A stretch of DNA of 64,000 nucleotides from Apostichopus japonicus. Taxonomy: Eukaryota; Echinodermata; Holothuroidea; Aspidochirotida; Stichopodidae. A program made the position numbers and the translations under genes. A model generated the notes under the pieces. It did no database searches. It worked only from the letters and a program-made list of their open reading frames with translations, and was not told the DNA's origin. Shown here one piece after another: positions 1 through 12,400 of this stretch. Position 1 is the first letter of the stretch; each line of letters starts with the position of its first letter. The stretch covers positions 24,695,001 through 24,759,000 of the forward strand of contig NC_092580.1 of NCBI RefSeq assembly GCF_037975245.1, in the 5' to 3' direction.

Positions 1-534
1 TATTGAGATAAAAATTATAACTATTTTTTTTGCATTTTTCTTTTGGAGGTAAACAAAGCACCAATATAATCATGTTATTACAGCCGCAGTGGATTTTCCG
101 TTCCTGCATCTAAATAGATCTTGCAACTCACCAACTTCTTGCACACAACACATAAGTACGACATTGAGAAAACACAATACCGTCAAATGCATATTCATAC
201 CAAATGGTCATACCAATGTGAAACAGTATGAACCGATTGCAAATAACAATCACTGAATAACAATGTGTTATTGAAGCAAGTATGCATATCACTGATCTTC
301 TTATTTCAAACTCAAAAGCATATATACAAAGCAAGGGAACTGGCATAAAAATCTCTATTAACAAGCTAACATAATTTTTCTGATATAAAAACTTGAAAAA
401 AATTCTTTATAAAAGCATAAACTTCATACCAAATAAAACACTGAGTTATGAAAACAACATAATCAATCTTCTACTAAATGGGAAATGTAAAGTGCAGGGA
501 ACATATATCATAGCCTTTATTGGTTGACTTATCA

Positions 535-678
535 CTACAGGATAGTGCAGCAGCAGCATTTATTTGGATAATCTGGTGCGTGGACTTTGTTTTCAAAGCC
601 GTAGACAAAGTAGTTGAAACTCTTATCATTCCATTGACTATGGACTTCACCCACCGGTACAATGGTGATTTGATGGCG
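535..678 (-). CDS. SSUH2: SSUH2 last coding exon with stop
   Basis: The acceptor is CCTCTTTCCAG. It encodes RHQITIVPVGEVHSQW, FVYGFENKVHAPDYP and the terminal NKCCCCTIL before TAG. The C-terminal cysteine cluster is a family feature; palmitoylation is possible but not shown. Downstream DNA (1-534) is AT-rich and should hold the 3' UTR; no single polyadenylation signal stands out. Confidence 0.9.
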   Translation of the reverse strand, partial: RHQITIVPVGEVHSQWNDKSFNYFVYGFENKVHAPDYPNKCCCCTIL

Positions 679-3600
679 CTGGAAAGAGGAATAAAATGGA
701 TGAAACAGTTTGATCAGCTTAATAGCAGAGTTCTTAAACAACTGTTCTGCTTCCTAATGGAAAGAAAAGGACCATATCACACTCCAATCTTGTTATATAA
801 TGTGAAATATGTGTAGGGAGAAGTACTCTAAACAGTTCAAAGTCTCATGCCTCTAACATGGCTTACAGTTTGAAGAAAAACATTAAAACAGGAATGTTTT
901 GTTGTTATTCATCAGTGACTTTAATAAATGTGTTAATAAATCATTTATATGTTCTACAGTAAACACAAAATAAAAACCTCTATAAAAAAGATGATTTTGA
1001 AAACCACAGATTTTTCTGTAAAGTGAATGAAAGATGATCAAAGCCAGCAAGACCTTTTAAACTGCAATTATGTGGAGTGCTCCATTGCTATAACGTGATT
1101 TAGCCCTGTCACACAGTCAACCTAAAATTTTCCTGACATACTTCACAATTTCATTTCACTCAGAGAAAAAGGAAATATAAACAAACATCTTGTCATGCTA
1201 TTGATCTAGTACACAACAAGTGTGCCCATGCAAACTGAAACTGACATTTGCACATAGAGCACTATTTTACATAGACAGACATGTCAGAAACCAGGTAGTC
1301 CCTGGGGATAATGTGTAACCTGACCGGCCTCATTCCATTTTTCTTTGTTATATGATGAAAATGAGAACACACCTTTCACATAATTGCAGTTTAAAAGGTC
1401 TTGAGAGCGTGGTGGCCAATTGGTTAAGGCGTCGGAACTCATGATCCAAGGACTGCTGGTTCGATTCCTACCTAGTTCATTACGTTGTGTCCTTGGGCAA
1501 GATGCTTTATCTCAATTGCGTCTCTCCACCCAGGGGTTAAATGGGTACCTGTGAGGTAACTTGTCATTGGGCGCAGTATATAACTGCTGCCGACTGGAGG
1601 GATTGTCTCTGGGACAGGTTATCATTGACCAGGGGTAATAAAATGTCTATAAGCGCTTTGAGACCTATTTCTGGTATAAAGAGCTATATAAAAAGCAAAT
1701 ATTATAAATATTATTATATTCTCTTTTGTTGAGCATGTCCATATGTTCCCAGGCTCCAGGGGCTCCAAATTGACTCTGGGGAGGGGGTTGGATGGGGAGG
1801 GGGATTGGAGTGGTGGCCCTCTTGTCAGGCCTGCATAGAGAGGTACATGCAATCTCTGCAAGCAGAAATGGTATTGTCAAGCCCGGCTATTCATTTACCT
1901 GCATTAAAATCTTCTCCAATGGAAAGCTGTTCTTGTGTTTTTCAACCAACTCTCGAGAGGCACTGTTGATAGCCTGGTCCTGGAAATGACCCACTGGCCA
2001 AACCTGCATATGAACCATTTCAGATTTGTTGATGTTATGTTACAAAATATTCAAAAAAATTAAATAATTAAGAAAGAGCCCTTCACATGCGAAGCTCAGT
2101 TACATTATTTGACACCTCAAAACGTTTCAGCAACAAACATTTTCATGGCTTTCAACTGCAGGTGTGTAAAGTGAATCAGCTGTGTGAACCATAATCAACA
2201 TTCCCATACATGTAAAGTGTTACCAGGTTGACTATGTTATCTTCTTGTAGTTTATGCAGTTGTGTCAAGTGAAGATTGGTTTGAAAATCTCTTATATCCC
2301 TTAATCTATTCTAAGGTAGATATGGGATTACTGCAAATTACTCACTGCACAAATCTGTATCTCTAAATAAATTTTTACTTTTTCTTAAATTTGTTTGGCT
2401 TTATGACTTCTTATGTAGCTATGTGAGTTAGTAGATGAAATATTTCTTTGGATGTAGAAATACTTTTAGTAATGTGAAATTCTTTTAATTTGCTACCATC
2501 ATGAGATCAACAAAAAGAGGTTTGTCCTACTAGTGGAAGTTCTTCCTTGAAGGCAACTTGTCCAGATACGCCTCGGATCAGCTCGTCAGGTAATCCAGTC
2601 CTCTCTACGATGCTATCATTAACATTATTGGTCCTGCAGAAACAGCATACGAAAGAGGATGGTTGCATTTCACACTACCAACTATAAACCAACCAATTAC
2701 ACTTTCCCATAGATCCACTACTACAATCCAGAATCTTTTTCCATTATGATATGCTATATAGCAATGTATTTCTTCTGCCCCTTCCCTCTTCACAACCCCA
2801 CCCCACCCCAGGCCCCATAACATAGTAATGATTTAAGTGCTGCTGAGGACCGACCACTAAGGAAAGTTAAAATTTGCTACAGAAAATCCAACGATAAGTG
2901 CATTGTTTAGATAGTGCAACTGGGCTTATGTTCAATTTATTGTAATCTAGAAGTGGACATGATCAAAGAATTTGTCCATTTGTCCATCAAAGAAATTGTC
3001 CATTTTATTGGGAACGTTGGGACAAGTTAGAAAGCACACTGGACGGGACCTCCATGAAATTTCTTAAAGGAGCTTAAGGACGGAAGAAATATACAAGATA
3101 CTATGATATGTATGTATGTATGTATTTTAGATCCTCCTGCAAGCAGGAACTCGCAAAGAAGCCTCATTGGCTTATCAAAGCCGCAAGCTGACCGAAGTCA
3201 GCCTCTTACAGTCATATTTAACGTCCATGATTATGAATTGTCAATTGTCAACAACTCTGTAACTGGAAGACATACATTAATCATGGGGTGACTCAAATAT
3301 TAATGTATGTCGTCCAGTTACAGAGTTGTTGACAATTGACAATTCATAATCGTGGACGTTAAATATGATTGTAAGAGACTGACTTCGGTCAGCTTGCGGC
3401 TTTGATAAGCCAATGATGGCTTCTTCGCGAGTTCCTGCTTAACATGACATCGCGAGACATGACATTGTCATTTACTGTATATTCTGTTTTAATTCGTGGC
3501 AACAATCACAGGAGCTATTTTGCTGCTTAGGGCTTTATACTGTTTGTTCATAGTCAGGTGTGGGAATGAGAGACATCAAAATAATGGCAATATATATTCC

Positions 3601-6411
3601 TGTCACACCCTTGAAGGAAGACAATCATTTATCCATAGAGGAAGATGATATTCTCATATCAAATTGGCAACAATGCAATGAAAGACTAGACTATGAATAA
3701 AACAACTTGAGATGAAACATACCATGTGATGACAAGTTTGATATAAGTCTTTAAGTTTGAGGTTCCCTGGCAAGTAGTGCATCTATTCTGGCCATGCCCA
3801 TTACAGGAGGAACACCTTCAGGATAAAAATGCATTGGCAATGGTTAGTACAAAGCAGAATGATGCCGCTGTGTATGGTAAAGTTAAATTAGTCTTGCAAG
3901 CTGCTGTTCATTGATACCCAATTAAAGGGTGTGAAGACTCGTGCAAAAGAAATGTCTAATGCCAGTAATCTGACCTAGTTTCGAATGAGGTGTAACAGAA
4001 GTGTTAGACACCACCATCGATCCCAGAAAATACACACACACAGCTTGCTACCATCGGTATATAGACACTAGTGTACACTCAGTACATACAGCTGCGGTCA
4101 ATGCCACAGAAAAGTGTACAAACAATACAGCGATGGACATCTCAGGTCCAGCTAAAGATAACAAGGTATCACGTTTCATTACTGTACTGTCTGCATTTTG
4201 TTGCGACACTAAAAAAATGTCACTTGCAAACAACGGAAAGTTAACTTTTCCATATGGCCGCACTCGGTTTGGGGTGAGTCTTCAATGCTTTAATCAATAT
4301 TGTAGTACTTGAAATGATACATTGAAGTTGCTTCTTTGCAAACTTCATTGCAACCATGTACCACAATCTTCAATTGTTGTTACCCATCACTACTTCTATG
4401 CTAATCCGCATACTTCCTTTACACAGTTACTCTACTTATGCTAATCCCCATACTTCCCCTACACAGTGACTCTACTTATGCTAATCTGCACACAATGGCT
4501 TATTTAATACCTGTAAGTACAAATTCAGAACAAGACCACTGTGTAAGGACAATGATAAACCAGGCCTTAATACCTGTAAGTACAAATTCAGAACAAGACC
4601 ACTGTGTAAGGACAATGACGTTAAACCAGGGGCTTAATACCTGTAAGTACAAATTGAGAACAAGACCACTGTGTAAGGACAATGTTAAACCAGGCTTTAA
4701 TACCTGTAAGTACAAATTGAGAACAAGACCACTGTGTAAGGACAATGATAAACCAGGCCTTAATACCTGTAAGTACAAATTCAGAACAAGACCACTGTGT
4801 AAGGACAATGATAAACCAGGCCTTAATACCTGTAAGTACAAATTCAGAACAAGACCACTGTGTAAGGACAGTGATAAACCAGGCCTTAATACCTGTAAGT
4901 ACAAATTCAGAACAAGACCACTGTGTAAGCTGACGTTAAACCAGGGGCTTAATACATGTAAGTACAAATTGAGAACAAGACCACTGTGTAAGGACAATGT
5001 TAAACCAGGCTTTAATACCTGTAAGTACAAATTCAGAACAAGACCACTGTGTAAGGACAATGATAAACCAGGCCTTAATACCTGTAAGTACAAATTGAGA
5101 ACAAGACCACTGTGTAAGGACAATGATAAACCAGGCCTTAATACCTGTAAGTACAAATTGAGAACAAGACCACTGTGTAAGGACAATGACGTTAAACCAG
5201 GCCTTAATACCTGTAAGTACAAATTGAGAACAAGACCACTGTGTAAGGACAATGACGTTAAACCAGGCCTTAATACCTGTAAGTACAAATTGAGAACAAG
5301 ACCACTGTGTAAGGACAATGATAAACCAGGCCTTAATACCTGTAAGTACAAATTGAGAACAAGACCACTGTGTAAGGACAATGACGTTAAACCAGGCCTT
5401 AATACCTGTAAGTACAAATTGAGAACAAGACCACTGTAAGGAAAATGACGTTAAACCAGGCCTTAATACCTGTAAGTACAAATTGAGAACAAGACCACTG
5501 TGTAAGGACAATGACGTTAAACCAGGCCTTAATACCTGTAAGTACAAATTGAGAACAAGACCACTGTGTAAGGACAATGACGTTAAACCAGGCCTTAATA
5601 CCTGTAAGTACAAATTGAGAACAAGACCACTGTGTAAGGACAATGACGTTAAACCAGGCCTTAATACCTGTAAGTACAAATTGAGAACAAGACCACTGTG
5701 TAAGGACAATGATAAACCAGGCCTTAATACCTGTAAGTACAAATTGAGAACAAGACCACTGTGTAAGGACAATGACGTTAAACCAGGCCTTAATACCTGT
5801 AAGTACAAATTGAGAACAAGACCACTGTAAGGACAATGACGTTAAACCAGGCCTTAATACCTGTAAGTACAAATTGAGAACAAGACCACTGTGTAAGGAC
5901 AATGGCATTAAACCAGGCCTTAATACCTGTTGCGTCCATGTCCCATACAGAAGGGGCATTGTCTATAGTTTGGACCATGATGATGATGATGATGAGGATT
6001 GCTGTAGTCACGTACCCTCCCTTCTCCACCACAAGAGTCACATCTTCTCTACAATTTAAAGATATAAAAGTCCATGTTTTAAAAGTTGCTTAAACTGTTG
6101 ATATGTACTGAACATAGGTAACAATCTCACCGTGGCTAATATTTTGAGATGTAAAGAAAATGTTAACATTAATGGTTTTACTGCGCCATTTTTTGAAAAA
6201 AATTAAGTTTAATAATGTTAGGCCTACTGATAGTAATTTTATTTACGAATGGCGCCAATAGGTTTGACTTACCTGTCCTCTTCCAAGGCAAGCATGACAA
6301 CTACGGAACCCTGCACCACGGCAGTCATGACATGGCTTAGGGGAAAAAAATAAATGAATGCATAAATAAATGAATAAACAAACAAACAAATAAATAAATA
6401 AATAAAAAATG

Positions 6412-6442
<31 letters not shown>

Positions 6443-9400
6443 AAATAAATAAATAAAGAAAGAAACATATTAATTAATGGAAGCAGAGTCTTTGCAACAT
6501 GTTACATTGATCTACTAAACAGGTAAATGTATTACTCATGTTGTAGATTGTTCAAGGCTCCCCCATGATAAGCTGTGGCTGATTCACACAAACTATTATA
6601 GTATCTCATTCCTGAAAAAGCTGGAAGATATTTTCACATGAAGGGTTTTACAAACATAACATACACAGCTGAGGGTGTCTTACCAATACATCTGGGGGGG
6701 GGGGGAGGGGGGGTCAGGTTTGGCTATAAGTTGCTTTGAAGAATTGCTCTTCTAGAGTAGATTCTTAGTGCAATATTGTGTCACCATCGTCATCATCATT
6801 AAAATCATATTTAACTATGTTTGTTATCGATGTAGTAAGATTGGACTGTAACTAAAAAAACTTTTAAAGCAGCATTTTGCGTCCTTTTCTATGATTTTTC
6901 TCAACCTCACTGATTCCACTTTGCCATAACGACATACATAACTAGCTAATCTATTTATATTTTACTTCAAATGGTGGCATAAAAGTCGAAAAAATTGCAA
7001 CTTTCAACTTTGTTGTTCTCCAAGATATTTTCCGTTGGGAACCCAATAAACCTCGCCCATAATATGAATATTTAAACACTACGAACGTCATTGACAGATA
7101 CGTAATATAACACCACGCTTGATTTGTGTACAGTCTATATGGCAGTTGTACCAGGGAGTTGCATAACAACTCCCTGGTACAACCAACGCTAAGTCTTGAA
7201 TCTATTTTTAGCAACGGCTCATAACTAAACCTGCATCTCTGATTGGTTGAATTCAAACTAGTGGGTTTGGCGGAATTGTATGCGATTAATTTTAACTGTG
7301 AAATTTGTCGAGGACACTCTTCTCATTTATCGACATAAATCGTTCATTACTCGCTAATTAACGCTCTTGGCAGGGTGAAACTTGGATGGTATCTTAGATT
7401 GCTGTTTTATGATTGATACATGTAAAAAAATCGATGCACATGTTAAAAAAGTGGAAAAAAGCGACCCAACGCAAAATGCTGCTTTAATATGTGCATCAAA
7501 ATTGTTAACCCAGCAGAGCTACTGTACACTTACATGTGCCATGAATTAAATATGTGATGACATTCAGCAAAGTTAAAACTTGCAGTTTTGGTTTGGTAGA
7601 AAATCTTAAACGTTTCTCTTAACAGTGTACTCATATAATAAAAATGAAGAAACTTATTTCATATTTGATAAACCTTTACATTTAAGACACTCCAAAGCAG
7701 GGCAGTTAAACTGGAGGACAATTGCCGACCCAGTGAAGTTATTTTGCCCACTGAGCATATTAAGCTTGCCATTTGTCCAGCTAGTGAATTAATTACCCAG
7801 CCAGCAAATAGCTTTGCCCATACATTTTTAGTCATATCATAGATAAGCATAAACACCACAAACTAAACATTGGGGCCTGTTTCAAATAGAAGTTGAAAAC
7901 TACTCATATATGCATATATATATGTTAAGTTATCTATAACAAATTTTACAATAAGTTGATGAATGATGACTAAACACTGTTATATAAAAATTCCATGTTC
8001 CCACTACGTGAACTAGAAAATAGATAATGGGTGGGTGAAATTCTTAGAGCGGCCCAATCAGTTTTGTTGTTTTGATTAATTCACTTTTCTGAAGTACCGT
8101 CTTGAAACTAGAAAGGGATATATGTGTGCAAAATATGAAGAGAAAGCACCAGAACTTAGGAAATCTTTGAAAAAAGAGATAGCACGTTCAAATTTACATA
8201 AATGAGGAAATGATTTGCTGTTATTGCAAACGGCAATTTTTGCTTTGAATCTAAAGTGACTAAATATTATGCTACAACTTGCAAAACCCCCCAATTCACT
8301 TAATTTTTCAAAGCAGTTCATAGACCACATTGACACAAAACACATGAAAAACCTTCTATGTAAACATAAACATAATAATGAAAGAAATTTATTAGTCAGG
8401 ATTACTAAACCGTCATCACATTACATCATTTACAAGTCTTTGTACTTTTTTCCCATCAGGTGGTGATAACCGCATCAGCTTGGGCAGTCTTCAGATACTA
8501 ACCTTGATAGAAGCTGTGTGAGGTACCTCAACCTCCACTTTACCCGGTTGAAATAGCGTTGGTGGGTTAACTGCAATATTCCAGGGACCTGGAGCAGGCC
8601 CATTGGCTGCACTATCAATAACCTGACCTGTAGTAGATATAGTGATAAGCAACATGTAGGGTAAGTGATAAGACGAAGCTTGCTGACAAATGATTTTTAT
8701 GTACAGTTTGTATGTATGTATTTTAGATCCTCCTGCAAGCAGGAACTCGCTAAGAAGCCTTATTGGCTTATCAAAGCCGCAAGCTGACGGAAGTCAGTCT
8801 CTTACATTCATATTTAACATCCATGATTATGCATTGTCAATTATCAACAAGTCTGTAACTGGATGATGACATACATTAATCTTAGAGTGACTTTCGAGAG
8901 AGACTATACGATTCATGAACAATGTATGAGCTTCACTTCTTAATGCGACCTACACACTGCTTGACTGACCATGACTGGACTAAACTCCAATGTAAAAGCC
9001 TCCTACACACTACCCAACTGACCGTGTCTGGACTCAACTCTAATGTTAAAGTCCCCTATACACTGCCTGACTGACTGTGCCTGAACTTATCTCCAATGTT
9101 AAAGCTGCCTACACACTACCCAACTGACCGTGTCGGGACTCAACTCCAATGTTAAAGTCCCCTATACACTGCCTGACTGACTGTGTCTGAACTTATCTCC
9201 AATGTTAAAGACGCCTACACACTACCCAACTGACCGTGTGGGGACTCAACTCCAATGTTAAAGACACCTACACACTGCCTGTCTGACCGTGTCTGGACTC
9301 AACTCCAATGTTAAAGACGCCTTCACACTGCCTGACTGACCGTGTCTGGACTCAACTCTAATGTTAACGTCGCCTACACACTGCCTGACTGACCGTGACT

Positions 9401-12400
9401 GGACTCCACTCCAATGTTAAAACAGCCTACACACTACCTGACTGACAAGTGTCACATACATACAGACACACACGCCATCACCACTGCATAGATTCCTTTT
9501 GCCTCTACAGTACCAAGGATTTAAAAAAAAGAAAATATAGTCTCAGGTAGTTAGTTTACCTCGGTAAGGTTCAAAGGCATACTTCGTCAGTCTTTTCTCT
9601 GTGAAGGTCTCCAGCTTGTACTGAAAGGAAGTGAAAAGTGAGATCATAGAATCACCACACTCAACTGCTTGCAACTTACAAACAGGTATTATTAAAGTTG
9701 CTGTGTTTATAGGTGAATGTTCCTCTTATATAGAAAAAAAAGTGCATTTATTTTTTTACATTCCTGTATTAACAATGTTTAATAACAAGATGGTGTGATA
9801 TTCTTGAGCACTTTAGCCTTATTCCCTCTCAATCTACATTGTAACTCACAAGCCATTAGCTGGGATATTTCTAGTCATGCAATGTCTCATGTAGCAAAAT
9901 TTAATTTTTTTTTATTACAGAAGACTGTCCTATTTTGACATCGTACCATCAGTCACTGTTCACCCACAGTTACCTGGGAACACCCACAGGGCACGATGAT
10001 ATCTGCCTTCAGTTTCTCCATTTGAGAATTTTCATTTTCGCTTGCAGTGATACCATATATTAAATTCACTTATGAAATATGAAACATCTTCACAGATCAA
10101 CGAAACTTGCAGTTGAAAGTGAAAGAGAAAGGAGTACTACAAGGAAATTAGTCGATTGAAGCAGTGCCTTACAACAAACAAGAAAAGAACAAAATGCCAA
10201 TCATGATGAATCGAAACTTCAAACAGCTCTAGACAGTTTAAACATCTGATACAGCTCTACACTATTTATAGTGAGTCTACTGCACACTTGAGCAAGTTGT
10301 GTCCATTTGTAATGAAAAGTCCTCTGCCATGCAAATACAACAAGTGTATTGTTTAGTTGCTTTAAATTTTATTATACAAGTTTTTCAAACATTAAGAATC
10401 ACATCACTTTGAGACCAATTTCAACATACAGTCAAGCCCATCCCTACAAATATCTACAACATCAGATATACCTAATTTGATCCTACATTGTAAGTAGGAA
10501 TTTGGCAGAGAGGTTAGTGTATATATTGCATAAAAAGCAGCTGTGTGTTTAATGCTAGTTTGACTATGACTTCTGTGAGTATTTCTTCTTCTGTGAGACC
10601 TGATAGATATGTAGATAAACTAACTAACAGTTGTCAGTGGGAATCTTAAATAATTGACAAGTTCTATGTAGGATTGTATGCATCTAGCTGCAGGCATATT
10701 TAATTGACGGCCATGATGTAAGTTTGTACCTAACTTATAGGCATTTTAAATTGCTACATATTATGTCACCCATCTGTACGCCTGCCTATTTCATTACATA
10801 ACTCAGTATATATGCCTGTTGGGCGTGTATAATTGGTGTATATTACATAACACTGTACATAGCTATAGGCATGATATATTCTGTCATTTCAGGAATACTG
10901 CAGAACTTAACGGCTGCATCCAGAGTTAAGAATTGTAAATGAAGGAATAAGTGAGAAGTGTTGCCTAAAAGTGTAATATTTAAAGGATATCTTGAATATA
11001 TGTTGAAAAAGTATCTTAAAATATCTTGAAAGGAATACATGACACCATGTAAGATGTTCTAAAGAGAAGAACACTTGCAGCAATACTAAATGCATGCCTC
11101 TTTTCATCAGATAAACACACACATATATACATTTCAAACATTTCAGAGAAAAACCAACAAAGAATATCATTTGTTATATTAACACAAATTGTAAAATATG
11201 CTTACATGGAATGCAGACGACTGAACAATATCATTGATTTTCATGTTTGTAGCAGCTCCTGTCCCATAGCAACATTTCTCAGAGACAAACTGCATAAGTG
11301 CTTCTTTGGCTTGCTCATCATTGAGTGATGGTGCACTGCATGTGAAGAACATAAAATTGAACTGTAAGTGTGTATCAAGCAATGGAAATCCAATTGGACC
11401 ATGCATTAAACAATTTGTATACATATGTATATTAGATCCTCCTGCAAGCAGGAACTCGCGAAGAAGCCGCATTGGCTTATCAAAGCCGCAAGCTGACCGA
11501 AGTCAGTCTCTTACATTCATATTTAACGTCCTATTTGTTAGACTCCTATTTGTTACGTCCTATTTGTTAGACTCATCCTATTTGTTAGACTCATCAACCT
11601 AATGGTAAAAATAAATATTCTTAAAGCCACATTACATAGTCTATCAGAAACACAACAGAATCAATACCAATCTGGACTGTCAAACAATTGTTGTTGTGCT
11701 TAATGAGACTACTAAATAATCACAGCATCATGGGCCATGGTAATGCATTTTCTTTTGTAAAATCCCAACACTTTTCTGGTTTGGATTTTTACAAATACTG
11801 TTACTTACCTGTCTCTGCACAACATATGCACTATAATCTACCTTAATCTACACAAAGTGGCAACTCCCCCCCATTGACCCACTTTCCAAGCCAATGTTCA
11901 CTTCTTCTTGTTCCTTGTTCCCAAATCAATCACTCTGAAGACTTTTACTGGCTAGGTTTGTCTGAATTAAGGTAGGGCTATGTTAATGAAGATTAGATTA
12001 GATATGAAAGTAAATACTTAGGACAAGGACACAAACGTTTAACAGATCTACTCTGCATTCTATAGTTTAATTAACACTAAAAGTGCATCTACTGATGCAC
12101 CTTGATTTATACATGCTCATATGGACAGAGGACAGATACATGGGTGTATATACTCACGGGGGCAAGTCTTGTCTCTGAGGAGGGCCTTGGCTACTCAAAG
12201 CATCTTGGTAGGAAGGTGGAGGCAAAGCAGCATCCATCTGGTTATAACCAGAAATGGCATCAAAGGCACTGGCAGGAGGTGCTGTAGACTGCGGCTCATT
12301 GCTCTGTCACAAAAATGAGAAAAAAATATTTGATACAAACGATTATCAAGGGTTGATGGAAGATCAAAAGAGAAATAAGGAGAATGTATTTAAGCAAACT

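Noticed and set aside
1775-1806. Possible G-quadruplex regulating SSUH2
   Set aside because: The runs of G are real, but nothing in the sequence ties them to regulation; similar tracts occur at 6690-6715 and 17057-17078.
4438-5959. Long open frames on both strands (up to 333 codons) with KPGLNTCKYKLRTRPLCKDND-type repeats
   Set aside because: They are translations of a 63/66-bp minisatellite whose unit length is a multiple of three, and the region is an SSUH2 intron.
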